A stretch of DNA of 64,000 nucleotides from Leucobacter denitrificans. Its GTDB lineage: Bacteria > Actinomycetota > Actinomycetes > Actinomycetales > Microbacteriaceae. The notes below the pieces were generated by a model. That model saw only the letters and a list, made by a program, of their open reading frames with translations. It had not been told where the DNA came from and searched no databases. Position 1 is the stretch's first letter. Every line of letters starts with the position of its first letter. Positions 1-8,079 of this stretch are shown here, in pieces. A program made the position numbers and the translations under genes. The stretch covers positions 186,001-250,000 of the forward strand of contig NZ_CP060716.1 of NCBI RefSeq assembly GCF_014396385.1, in the 5' to 3' direction.

Positions 1-72
1 ATCGAGGTTTCCTGTGTCACTGATGGTCCAATCGTGCGAGTGGCGGCGTTGCGATCCTTGTCTAGTTGAGTC

Positions 73-83
73 TACCGTAAGAG
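73..83. promoter_or_regulatory. candidate operator (CTTACNGTAAG-like)
   Basis: The sequence around TCTACCGTAAG matches the inverted repeat CTTAC-N-GTAAG at 9 of 11 positions. It lies in the gap left of the hydratase operon, probably in front of a gene beyond the left edge. It is assigned only by similarity to better copies at 3451 and 13817. Confidence 0.4.
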
Positions 84-118
84 CAACGATAAGTCATTCG
101 AGTCGAATCTTGAGACGG

Positions 119-153
119 GAACGGGGCCTGAAGTCTACCTCCAGGCCCCGTTC
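119..153 (-). terminator. hairpin terminator after MaoC operon
   Basis: GAACGGGGCCTG at 119-130 is perfectly complementary to CAGGCCCCGTTC at 142-153, with an 11-base loop. It lies about 23 bases past the stop of the leftward MaoC gene and probably ends that four-gene operon. It could also serve a rightward gene from outside the window. Confidence 0.7.
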
Positions 154-175
154 GATCCGTATGTTCGTTCTCGAG

Positions 176-607
176 TTACGAGGTGGGGAAGAGCAACGTT
201 GCGCTTCCCGGGGCGAGCTTGTCTCCCGCCTCATCTTCCGTCCATATCTCAAGGTTCACAACGGTCCCGTCTTCCGTGGCGTCCATTGACGACACCGTGC
301 CCTTCACGGTGACCAAACCACCCAAGTTTGGCTTGCGGAACTGACAAGAGACCGAGGTGATGCGTGCTTGCTCACCGGCCCAGTCTCGTAACGCATTGTG
401 GATATACGCGAACTGCAAATTTCCCATGCCGAAAGCACCGTCATAGCCGGCTTGCTTTCCCGCCTCGTTGTCCATGTGGATCGGCACGAATTCGTCATTC
501 ACCGCGGCGTACCGGTTCCACGTAGCGAAACCGGTTTCGCGAGTGTACGGTGTAATTTCGGTTCCAACATTAATGACGGAACCTGAAGCGTCGGTAGTGT
601 GTGTCAT
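176..607 (-). CDS. MaoC-like hotdog dehydratase/hydratase subunit
   Basis: The 143-residue product has the single-hotdog fold pattern of MaoC-type (R)-hydratases, which add water to 2-enoyl-CoA. The stretch FVPIHMDNEAGKQAGYDGAF resembles the family's active-site segment, where D and H serve as catalytic residues. It is the last gene of a leftward operon, 24 bases after a FAS1-like dehydratase. Paired single-hotdog proteins of this kind form heteromeric hydratases, for example ChsH1-ChsH2 in steroid degraders, so these two are probably partner subunits. The substrate is unknown, but acyl-CoA dehydrogenases and a thiolase nearby suggest a beta-oxidation-like step. A GAGAGAAAAGA stretch precedes the ATG. 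Confidence 0.85.
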   Translation of the reverse strand: MTHTTDASGSVINVGTEITPYTRETGFATWNRYAAVNDEFVPIHMDNEAGKQAGYDGAFGMGNLQFAYIHNALRDWAGEQARITSVSCQFRKPNLGGLVTVKGTVSSMDATEDGTVVNLEIWTEDEAGDKLAPGSATLLFPTS

Positions 608-631
608 TCTTCTTTTCTCTCTTACGTTGGT

Positions 632-1147
632 CTAATACCGAAGGAGGGTCGTGTCCACGCGCTTAACCACGTCCCCATGTTGATTCGTCCATTCATCGCT
701 GAGGACGGTAATCAGCATCTGGCCGAGGCGGCTCGTGCGTTCCGTGTAACTACTCAGTCGATTAACGCTTGTGATCGTGTCACCAGGACGAATGGCAGTT
801 GAATAGGTCGCCACCATCCCCCCATTGAGCATAAATTTTAGACCGGGGCCCTCGACGCCGATCTGCTTCTCCGTGCTATCGGGATCGTTTTGATCGCTAT
901 CCACGGCATCAGGGTGCTGGCGCGAATCGACCACGGCCCAAGCGAACGGATTGAAATCCTCTGGCGCGACGACAGCATTGGTATCCGTGGAGAGATACCG
1001 CTTTGGAGGAGAAGCAGGCCAGTATGTTGCGAGAGCCCAGCGTCGAATATCTGAATCCGATACCGGGTAGCTCACGCGACGACTGATCTCCGTACCGACG
1101 GCGTTATGCATCGCCTCGGAGATGTGTGTTGAGGTTTCGGTTCCCAT
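632..1147 (-). CDS. FAS1-like/MaoC N-terminal-type dehydratase subunit
   Basis: This 171-residue protein resembles the FAS1-like dehydratase domain (MaoC_dehydrat_N). Signs are the early YPVSDSDIRRWALA segment, the WPASPPKRY segment and a later NGG...RPGDTI stretch typical of the hotdog sheet. Such proteins are usually the non-catalytic or half-site partner of a MaoC-domain protein, and one follows directly downstream. Together they would hydrate an enoyl-CoA. The VWA gene lies 35 bases upstream in the same operon. The function is inferred from family resemblance and the neighbour; substrate specificity cannot be read from the sequence. Confidence 0.8.
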   Translation of the reverse strand: MGTETSTHISEAMHNAVGTEISRRVSYPVSDSDIRRWALATYWPASPPKRYLSTDTNAVVAPEDFNPFAWAVVDSRQHPDAVDSDQNDPDSTEKQIGVEGPGLKFMLNGGMVATYSTAIRPGDTITSVNRLSSYTERTSRLGQMLITVLSDEWTNQHGDVVKRVDTTLLRY

Positions 1148-1182
1148 GGAATCCCTTCCTGATCGTGGTGGAGTCGTATTTG

Positions 1183-2532
1183 TTAGGCGAATGCGGAGAC
1201 AAAATGCTCAAGTTGGCGGATCGTGCGGCACTCGAACGCGCCTGTGCAGTGCGTAGCGTACTCGCTTGCGACCGAGTCACCTTCGTTCCACATGCTTTTT
1301 GCCTCCGGGTTGAGGAAGTAGACGCTCGCTGCTCGCTGGCGAATCATATCGAGTGCGTCTACGTGAGGGTCCCGGTAATTATTTCGAGCATCCCCAAGAA
1401 TGAGAACTGTCGTCCGGGCGTCGATTGCGGAATGATGGTTCTCGCTGAACAACCGGAGAGCATTGCCGTAATCTGAGTGGCCGTCAACGCCATAGCCGCG
1501 CCGCTCATCGTTAATGCGACGCGTGGTTTCGACGATAGTAGATGTTGTCGCGATCAGATCGGTCACCTCTGAAAGTCCATCGACGAATACGAAGGAGCGT
1601 ATGGACGCAAAGTGAGACCGTAACGCATAGGTGAGTTGGAGCGCGAAACTGGCAAAACTTGCAACAGATCCAGAGATGTCTGCGAGCACTACGAGTTTTG
1701 GTTTCGGCGGGCGGCTTGGCCGAAACCGGAGATCGACCGGAGCCCCACCGGTCGAGATTGAGCGACGAATGGTAGTGCGAATATCAAGAAACCGGGGAGT
1801 GTGTGACTGTTGTGTGGTTGCAAGCGCAAAACCTAGCGCGCGCCCCAACGGCTCCACCACTTGTTCCATGTTGTGGATTGCTTCGCCCGAGGCTGTAAGA
1901 AAATCAACGTCTTCAGGGAGCGGGTTACGAAGCGTCGATGCGACCGCGTCTGCCCCCCTGTCCTCAACGAGGCGGCGACGTACCTCGCTCTGGAGTATAC
2001 GCTCGAAATCAAAGGCTGCCTTACGGGCTCGCTCTTCTGCAGCCCGAAGAGCGATGCGGCCCACACCATCTTCCAGCGAACGATTCTCGAGGCGTAGTAG
2101 GTCAGTAACCAATTCGTCAGCGCGTACGGCTCGCTGTGCCCGCATAATGTAGATGGTGCCGGCGACGGCCCGCCCGGGAACAATTTTTGCATGACGATCA
2201 ATGAGTTCTGCAGATATCTGGCGTACGACGTGATGGTTTTGGTGCTGGAGGCTCAGGACCAGGAAATCCCGGAGTTCTTCGTCGGGGAGACGAGAGAGAG
2301 CAGGATCAGACCCCGACGCTCCCGCAGTAAAAAACAAATCGAAGAGAAGATCGTAGGCATCACGGTATGCATTCGATTTGATGAGGCATGCCGCAAGCGA
2401 CTCACGAACCGATTCACGGTCGGCAAGATCCACCACCTCGAGCGCATATGATGCATCAATGAGGTCTGATGTGGCCACGGGGATTCGTATTCGACGAAGT
2501 TCCTCGGCGAGAGCATGGACCGTTTTAATCAT
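1183..2532 (-). CDS. VWA domain protein, CoxE-like
   Basis: The 449-residue protein has a helical N-terminal half and a C-terminal von Willebrand factor A domain. Its MIDAS motif is LADISGSVASF (D-x-S-x-S), followed by VFVDGL and ILGDARNNY. It resembles CoxE-type proteins, which work with MoxR-family AAA+ ATPases to mature or remodel other proteins, classically the molybdenum CO dehydrogenase. The MoxR gene lies directly upstream and overlaps it by 4 bases, so the two are translationally coupled. No molybdenum hydroxylase is in the window, so the client protein is unknown; the hydratase pair downstream is a candidate only by position. Confidence 0.85.
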   Translation of the reverse strand: MIKTVHALAEELRRIRIPVATSDLIDASYALEVVDLADRESVRESLAACLIKSNAYRDAYDLLFDLFFTAGASGSDPALSRLPDEELRDFLVLSLQHQNHHVVRQISAELIDRHAKIVPGRAVAGTIYIMRAQRAVRADELVTDLLRLENRSLEDGVGRIALRAAEERARKAAFDFERILQSEVRRRLVEDRGADAVASTLRNPLPEDVDFLTASGEAIHNMEQVVEPLGRALGFALATTQQSHTPRFLDIRTTIRRSISTGGAPVDLRFRPSRPPKPKLVVLADISGSVASFASFALQLTYALRSHFASIRSFVFVDGLSEVTDLIATTSTIVETTRRINDERRGYGVDGHSDYGNALRLFSENHHSAIDARTTVLILGDARNNYRDPHVDALDMIRQRAASVYFLNPEAKSMWNEGDSVASEYATHCTGAFECRTIRQLEHFVSAFA

Positions 2533-3410
2533 GAGGTGGGAGCGAGTTCTGAACGAATGAGTTCTATGTCCCCCTGATGTTTGAGGAGGATATTTGCGTG
2601 GTTCGCGACAACCTCATCGGTGATTTCGGTCACATTGAGTAGGCTCAACGTTTGCGCCCAATCGAGAGTCTCTGAAACCGAGGGGTTCTTCCTTAAATCC
2701 ATGTTCCGGAGTGCGGCAACGGTTTCCGCTATCCGACCCGTGAGTTGGTCCGAGAGCTCGGGTATACGCGCAGCGATGATCTCTCGCTCCCGTTCGGGAG
2801 AAGGGTAATCTACGTGGAGGAAGAGGCAACGGCGACGCAGTGCTTCGGACAGTTCACGGTTGTTATTTGAAGTGAGGAATACGAGGGGAGTGCGTGTCGC
2901 CTGGACCGTGCCCAGCTCAGGAACTGACACCTGATAGCTGGAGAGAAATTCAAGCAGAAGGGCTTCAGCTTCAACGTCCAGCTGATCTACCTCATCGATC
3001 AGGAGGACGACGGGCTCTTCGGAGCGCACCGCATCGAGAAGCGGGCGAGAGAGGAGAAAATCTTCAGAGAAGACGTTCGAGACGTCATCATCTTCGCTCC
3101 GCTGAATGGCGAGGAGCTGCTTCCGGTAGTCCCATTCGTAGAGCGCACGCGCTTCGTCAATTCCCTGGTAACACTGGAGCCGGATCAAACGCGATCCCGT
3201 AATCTCGGCGACGGAGAGAGCGAGTTGTGTCTTTCCGGTACCGGCCGGTCCCTCAAGAAGTAACGGCTTTGCAAGTGCATCAGCAAGAAAGATTGCTTGT
3301 GATGTCGCGTTGTCGGCGAGATATTTCATCCCCGCAAGGTCCTGAGCCACCTGCTCAGTATTCGTAAAGTGCCTGACGTGTGCTATCTCTGATGCGACTT
3401 GCTGAGCCAT
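2529..3410 (-). CDS. MoxR-family AAA+ ATPase, CoxD-like
   Basis: This is a 293-residue AAA+ ATPase of the MoxR type. Walker A is GPAGTGKTQ near residue 56, Walker B is VVLLIDEVDQ, sensor 1 is FLTSNNNRELSEALRRR, and an arginine-rich sensor 2 region follows. It is the first gene of the leftward operon MoxR-VWA-hydratase-MaoC. MoxR proteins act as chaperones for complex or cofactor assembly together with VWA proteins. The start is 176 bases from the divergent MBL gene, and that shared gap carries a palindrome (3451-3461) within a likely promoter spacer. Confidence 0.9.
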   Translation of the reverse strand: MAQQVASEIAHVRHFTNTEQVAQDLAGMKYLADNATSQAIFLADALAKPLLLEGPAGTGKTQLALSVAEITGSRLIRLQCYQGIDEARALYEWDYRKQLLAIQRSEDDDVSNVFSEDFLLSRPLLDAVRSEEPVVLLIDEVDQLDVEAEALLLEFLSSYQVSVPELGTVQATRTPLVFLTSNNNRELSEALRRRCLFLHVDYPSPEREREIIAARIPELSDQLTGRIAETVAALRNMDLRKNPSVSETLDWAQTLSLLNVTEITDEVVANHANILLKHQGDIELIRSELAPTS

Positions 3411-3450
3411 GTGGGGAACCTCCGATGGTGCCTACGTTTCTATAGATGAG

Positions 3451-3500
3451 CTTACCGTAAGGCATTTGACAATAGTCAAGCGGGAGTGACATTCTGTATT
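3451..3500. promoter_or_regulatory. divergent promoter region with CTTACCGTAAG operator
   Basis: CTTACCGTAAG at 3451-3461 has perfect 5-base arms. Rightward, TTGACA at 3466-3471 is followed 16 bases later by GACATT, a plausible promoter for the MBL-ACAD operon. Leftward, TTGTCA with a 17-base spacer reads into the MoxR operon, and the palindrome falls inside that spacer. A repressor bound here could shut off both operons. Confidence 0.5.
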
Positions 3501-3586
3501 CCAGGGGTTCGGCTCTCTGGCCGAAAGCTCGGTAACAAACTCGGTTCCTGGTAATGGGGATGCCGATAATCAAAGGAAATGAGGCA

Positions 3587-4690
3587 ATGACAGCTGCTGA
3601 ACCGTCGGTTGCCGCTCGCCAACAGCATGAGGCATGGCTCGAACGCCGGGTGCCCTCAGTCGAGCGTGTCCGCCCGGGGCTCTGGTCGCTTCCGATTACT
3701 ATCCCCAATAGTCCGCTTCGCTACGTGCTCATTTACGTCATCGAGCTCCCTGACGGAATCGCTCTCGTCGACACTGGGTGGCCCCATGATGAATCCTGGA
3801 ATGCCTTGGAAAGCGGGCTCGAGAGCATCGGCTTCTCGGTCGAAGATGTGCGCTACGTCCTTATCACGCATTCGCACACAGATCATCACGGGTTGACGCA
3901 TCGAATTACAGAGCGCAGTGGTGCGCTCGTTGTCATGCACGCTGTTGAAGATGAGGTGATCCGTGAACTTGAAGCGGGGAAATCTGGTGCGAGTGAGAGC
4001 GACACTGAATGGCTCTCCGCCCGCGGAGCGAGCGAAGAGCAACGTCTGGTCATCCAAACGGAAAAGGCTCAAGGGAGCGGACCTTCAGAACCTGTCATTG
4101 TTCTACCCGATATTTTGATCACAGATGGTGACAGACCCCTGCCGGGTCGGCCTGACGTCGTCGCGCTCTGGACTCCAGGACACACTCGGGGCCATCTCTG
4201 CTTCCACCTGGAAAATGACCGGGTTCTGATCTCGGGCGATCACGTTCTTCCGCGGATCACTCCGCATGTAACTCGAGCCTCCTTCGTTCCGCTCGACCCG
4301 GCACTGACGAATTACCTCGAATCGCTCAAACGCATCTCCGCCCTCGACGTAGATGAGGTACTTCCGGCACATGAGTATCGCTTCTCTGATCTTCACGCGC
4401 GGATAGATTTCATGCTCGCTCATCACGAAGAACGATTCCTCGAGATTCTCGCCGCGGTGAGAGACGGTGCACGCACCACGTGGGACGTTGCCGAACGTAT
4501 CTCCTGGTCACGTGGATGGGATGCGACGAGCGGTTTTATGCGTCAGACAGCCCTGGCTGAAACCTACACCCATCTCAAGCATCTTGAGGCTACGGGCAGA
4601 GTGAAACACGCGTCTCAGCGTCCTGATGAATGGGTCATCGAAGGCGATGCACAGGCGCATGCAGAGACATTGATACACCAAGAAATCTGA
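3587..4690 (+). CDS. MBL-fold metallo-hydrolase with C-terminal winged helix
   Basis: The 367-residue protein has a metallo-beta-lactamase fold with the zinc motif HSHTDHH near residue 95. GDHV around residue 219 and PAHEY around residue 262 supply the remaining ligands. The C-terminal region resembles the winged-helix tail of LACTB2-like hydrolases. Such enzymes hydrolyse thioesters, lactones or phosphodiesters. I chose the ATG at 3587 because AAAGGAAATGAGG lies just before it; an in-frame ATG at 3554 lacks a comparable site. It is the first gene of a rightward operon with two acyl-CoA dehydrogenases and a VOC protein, which suggests a thioester or lactone substrate. Confidence 0.85.
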   Translation: MTAAEPSVAARQQHEAWLERRVPSVERVRPGLWSLPITIPNSPLRYVLIYVIELPDGIALVDTGWPHDESWNALESGLESIGFSVEDVRYVLITHSHTDHHGLTHRITERSGALVVMHAVEDEVIRELEAGKSGASESDTEWLSARGASEEQRLVIQTEKAQGSGPSEPVIVLPDILITDGDRPLPGRPDVVALWTPGHTRGHLCFHLENDRVLISGDHVLPRITPHVTRASFVPLDPALTNYLESLKRISALDVDEVLPAHEYRFSDLHARIDFMLAHHEERFLEILAAVRDGARTTWDVAERISWSRGWDATSGFMRQTALAETYTHLKHLEATGRVKHASQRPDEWVIEGDAQAHAETLIHQEI

Positions 4691-4722
4691 AACACACATT
4701 ATTGAAAGGCTGATCTCGACTT

Positions 4723-5757
4723 ATGGATCCTAACGAACTCAGGCGCCTCGACTTTTCGCTCAGCGAGGAGCAGGAAGCCATCCGTGAACTCTTTGCGGAC
4801 TTCTTTGAAAAACAATCTCCGACGACGATCGTGCGGGAAGCCGAGCCCACGGGGTTCGACCAGAAGCTGTGGGAACAATTAATTGAGCTCGGTGTCACTC
4901 AAATGGGCGTACCGGAGGATCGAGGCGGAGACGGCGTCGGTATTTCTGAGCTAGCGATCATTGCTGAAGAATTCGGACGCACACTCGCACCCGTTCCGCT
5001 TCTTGAGCACATTGTTGCTACACGATTGCTCGCGCAGGTGAACGACGAATCTGTGAATGAGGTGCTCGCCGGAGCAATGGATGGAACCAGAATCCTTGGA
5101 ATCGCGACCGAACCTCTCGTCAATAGGGGACTCGTCTCCACGGCAGCAGTGGCAGCAGATATTGTCGCTTTTGATGGTGACTCTCTCATCATCGTTAGCT
5201 CTGAGAACCGTACACACGTGCCGAACCAGGCATCGCTCCCGTATGCGTGGGTTGACCCTCACACCGAAGGGGTAGCGAAAGTATCGTCCTCGAATGCTGC
5301 AGAACTCTATGATATTGCCCTGCGTGAGCTCAAAACGTTGACGGCTGCAGCGCTTGTTGGACTCACTGAAGCTGCTTTGAAGCTCTCACTCGAGTTTGTT
5401 AAATCGCGCGAAACGATGGGGATATCAATCGGTGCCCTCCAGGGTGTGTCCTTCCCTCTCGTCGACGTCTCTATCGGTATCTCAGGGTCGCGGAATCTCG
5501 CGTACCGCGCGGCCTGGTTCCTTGATCACGAGCCCGAGGCAGAGCCTTGGCTTCAAGCCTCCGCGCTGGTCAGGGCCACCGAGACCGCGACTGTTGGGGT
5601 GACTACTGCTCAGCATATGCAGGGTGGCCTCGGATTCACTGTCGAAGCAGACGCCAGTCTCTACTTCCTTCGTGCCAAGGGCTGGGCACTTGCAGCGGGT
5701 AATCCGCGCGACGACAGTCGCCGGATCGGCGAACTTCGAATCAACGCGGCTGCATAG
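4723..5757 (+). CDS. acyl-CoA dehydrogenase, short (344 aa) subunit
   Basis: This flavoprotein of the acyl-CoA dehydrogenase family is 344 residues long, shorter than the usual 380-400. The N-terminal helical domain starts with FSLSEEQEAIRELFADFF, and the C-terminal helical domain contains MQGGLGFTVEADASLYFLRAK. The middle beta domain appears reduced. It lies 30 bases upstream of a 405-residue homologue. Adjacent unequal ACADs often form alpha2beta2 enzymes in which one subunit carries the catalytic glutamate, as in steroid side-chain ACADs of actinobacteria. That arrangement is likely here, with this as the smaller partner. Confidence 0.88.
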   Translation: MDPNELRRLDFSLSEEQEAIRELFADFFEKQSPTTIVREAEPTGFDQKLWEQLIELGVTQMGVPEDRGGDGVGISELAIIAEEFGRTLAPVPLLEHIVATRLLAQVNDESVNEVLAGAMDGTRILGIATEPLVNRGLVSTAAVAADIVAFDGDSLIIVSSENRTHVPNQASLPYAWVDPHTEGVAKVSSSNAAELYDIALRELKTLTAAALVGLTEAALKLSLEFVKSRETMGISIGALQGVSFPLVDVSIGISGSRNLAYRAAWFLDHEPEAEPWLQASALVRATETATVGVTTAQHMQGGLGFTVEADASLYFLRAKGWALAAGNPRDDSRRIGELRINAAA

Positions 5758-5787
5758 TAGCCATCACGAGCGTAAGGATAAAGAACC

Positions 5788-7005
5788 ATGGATTTTAGTA
5801 AGATTGAGCTCAGCGCAGAGCATGAGCAACTCAGGGCAGACATTCGTGACTTCGTTCGCGAGTATTTCACCCCTGAAGAGTATGAACACGAACACAAAAC
5901 CGGCGATGCGTTTAATGAAAAGATTCATTTGGCGCTGGGGGAGCGCGGTTGGATTCAACCTACATGGCCCAAAGAGCGCGGCGGTGCTGGGCTGGATCGA
6001 CTCGGGGCGAAGATTCTCGATCTGGAGCTCAAAAAAACTCGGCTGCCTATGATCGCTCTGGGCACGACCGATCTCGTATCGAAGGCAGTAGAACGTTTCG
6101 CTAGCCCCAATATTCGTGACGAGGTGCTGAAGGGTGTTGCAAAGGGCACCGTTCGTTTCAGCCTCGGATATACCGAACCCGATGGCGGTTCAGACATTGC
6201 GGGCGCTAAAACCAAAGCTGTGCGCGACGGTGACGAGTGGGTCATTAATGGGTCGAAGATGTTCACCACGGGGGCCCATACTACGCAGTACACGTTCTTG
6301 ATTACGAGGACGGACCCCACTCAGCCCAAACACAAGGGCCTCACCATGTTCCTCCTCCCTCTGGACCTGCCAGGAGTTGAAATCCAGGGCATTTGGACCT
6401 ACAGCGGTGAGCGCACGAACATCGTCTATTACGATGACGTTCACGTCAGTGACGACTATCGTCTTGGAGAAGTCAACGGAGGGTGGACGGTTCTGCGTGG
6501 GCCGCTCGATGAAGAGCACAGTATCGGCGCGGGAGAAGACGACGGCCTCGACGAACCTTCGATTGGGACCAACTTCATTCGTGAGCTCCATTACGCGCTC
6601 GACGACACCGCCGAATGGGCGAAGACGGAGCGGGCTGATGGTTCACGACCGGCGGATGAAGCGGGGGTGCTCGAACGTATCGGGGCCCTCACCGCACGAT
6701 ACGAGGAGGCCGTGATTACTCAGGGGCCCGCTGGTCGTATCGCTGGGTCGGAAACTCTCGTTGAGGGCTCTGCCGAACTCCTCGATCTCATAGGCAGAGA
6801 AGCACTGGTCTCGAGAGACGGTGACGGAGCGGTCGGAAACGGACAGATCGACTATGCGCACAGGTTTGCCCAGGGGACTGCAACCTATGCGGGAACAGTC
6901 GAGGTATTCCGTACGATCTTGGCCCAACATGTTCTTGGTCTGCCCCGACCCAACTATCCCGGTTCACGTGACTTTGGGGTGTCGGCATCGACAAAAGTCT
7001 CGTGA
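5788..7005 (+). CDS. acyl-CoA dehydrogenase, long (405 aa) subunit
   Basis: This is a full-length acyl-CoA dehydrogenase that introduces a 2,3 double bond into an acyl-CoA and reduces FAD. Visible landmarks are GERGWIQPTWPKERGGAG in the N-terminal domain, the FAD-contacting segment LGYTEPDGGSDIAGAKTKA, VINGSKMFTTGAHT in the beta domain, and a C-terminal GTVEVFRTILAQHVLGLPR. It is probably the partner of the 344-residue ACAD just upstream. AAGGATAAAG precedes the ATG. The substrate is not evident; the gene set around it suggests a branched or cyclic carboxylic acid CoA ester. Confidence 0.92.
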   Translation: MDFSKIELSAEHEQLRADIRDFVREYFTPEEYEHEHKTGDAFNEKIHLALGERGWIQPTWPKERGGAGLDRLGAKILDLELKKTRLPMIALGTTDLVSKAVERFASPNIRDEVLKGVAKGTVRFSLGYTEPDGGSDIAGAKTKAVRDGDEWVINGSKMFTTGAHTTQYTFLITRTDPTQPKHKGLTMFLLPLDLPGVEIQGIWTYSGERTNIVYYDDVHVSDDYRLGEVNGGWTVLRGPLDEEHSIGAGEDDGLDEPSIGTNFIRELHYALDDTAEWAKTERADGSRPADEAGVLERIGALTARYEEAVITQGPAGRIAGSETLVEGSAELLDLIGREALVSRDGDGAVGNGQIDYAHRFAQGTATYAGTVEVFRTILAQHVLGLPRPNYPGSRDFGVSASTKVS

Positions 7006-7054
7006 GCAACGGAACATTCAGTATTTACAATAAGTTAGCAATGAAGGAGTACTC

Positions 7055-7966
7055 ATGGCGATTGGACGCCTTTTCCACATCATTCATTTAACGGACGACT
7101 TGCCAGCGCTGGAATCTTGGTATGACGACGTGTTCAGCGTTCAGCGCGGTTTTCTCGATCACCACTACATGGAGGGTGAGCGCCGCGATGCGTCGCTCGT
7201 GTTACTCGGTGACTCCGTCATCGAGCCACTCGCACCCGCCTTCCGTGTCGATGACTGGGCGGAGTTCCCCCTCGGGCGCTTCTACAACCGCTTCGGAAAG
7301 CACTGGCACTCGATCGCTTGGTACACCGATGACGCGGGCGAGATCTGGCAGCGTCTTACCGATGCCGGCGTGCGCGTGTACATCGAGGGCGGCAAACTCA
7401 CGGATACACGTCCTGGCCCTGATTCAGCGATTATGACGCACCCGAAAGACACGCTCACTCAGCTTGAGTTCATGCGGCCCAGCGGCGTCGTTGAAGAGAA
7501 CGACCCGAGACTGAAGCCCGATTGGGACCCCAACTGGTGGATCAACAATCATCCGATTCAAACCCCCGGTCTTGCATACACCACTGTATTGACCAAAGAT
7601 CTTGAGCGTGCCGAAAAAGTATACGGGGAACTCCTCGGCGGCACTGTGCTCCACAAAAGTTCTTCCGAGCTCACCGGTACTGACGACATCTACGTACAGG
7701 TCGGAGACACCGTGGTGCAGCTGTCGAAGCCGAACACCGACGGCACCATTGCCGCGCAGGATTTCGAAAAGAACAAGGAAATCCACCACGCGGCGGCATT
7801 CAAGGTACTCGATCTCGATAAGACCAAAGATTACCTTGAGGAAAAAGGCATCAAGACCGTAGCTCGCGATGATGAGACGCTCATCAGTGATCCGGAGACT
7901 ACCCACGGTGTACCTTTCCGTTGGACCACCTGGGATGTGCCAGGCGGCCCTCGCGACGGAAAGTGA
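7055..7966 (+). CDS. VOC-superfamily protein with two glyoxalase-fold domains
   Basis: The 303-residue protein has two vicinal-oxygen-chelate modules, roughly residues 4-150 and 170-295. The first keeps plausible metal ligands: FHIIHLTDD, HWHSIAWYTDD and TQLEFM. The second begins GLAYTTVLTKDLERAEKVYG and looks more degenerate. The two-module layout resembles extradiol dioxygenases and some isomerases, so it could act on a diol or epimerise a CoA intermediate. It ends the MBL-ACAD-ACAD operon, with a good GGAG ribosome site and a strong terminator behind it. The exact reaction is unknown. Confidence 0.8.
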   Translation: MAIGRLFHIIHLTDDLPALESWYDDVFSVQRGFLDHHYMEGERRDASLVLLGDSVIEPLAPAFRVDDWAEFPLGRFYNRFGKHWHSIAWYTDDAGEIWQRLTDAGVRVYIEGGKLTDTRPGPDSAIMTHPKDTLTQLEFMRPSGVVEENDPRLKPDWDPNWWINNHPIQTPGLAYTTVLTKDLERAEKVYGELLGGTVLHKSSSELTGTDDIYVQVGDTVVQLSKPNTDGTIAAQDFEKNKEIHHAAAFKVLDLDKTKDYLEEKGIKTVARDDETLISDPETTHGVPFRWTTWDVPGGPRDGK

Positions 7967-7984
7967 CACGCGCATCAACAACCA

Positions 7985-8030
7985 CACCGCGGTTGGGTGA
8001 GCACGTTTTGCTCATCCAACCGCGGTGTTG
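7985..8030 (+). terminator. terminator after VOC gene
   Basis: A long hairpin joins ACCGCGGTTGGGTGAGCA to TGCTCATCCAACCGCGGT with a single G-T wobble and a short T-rich loop. It is followed by GTTGTTG. It closes the rightward MBL-ACAD-VOC operon and lies just before the end of the leftward amidohydrolase, so it may act in both directions. Confidence 0.85.
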
Positions 8031-8079
8031 TTGTCGCTATCAACCTTGACACTGCAACCCGACTACGACGTAGATACCT

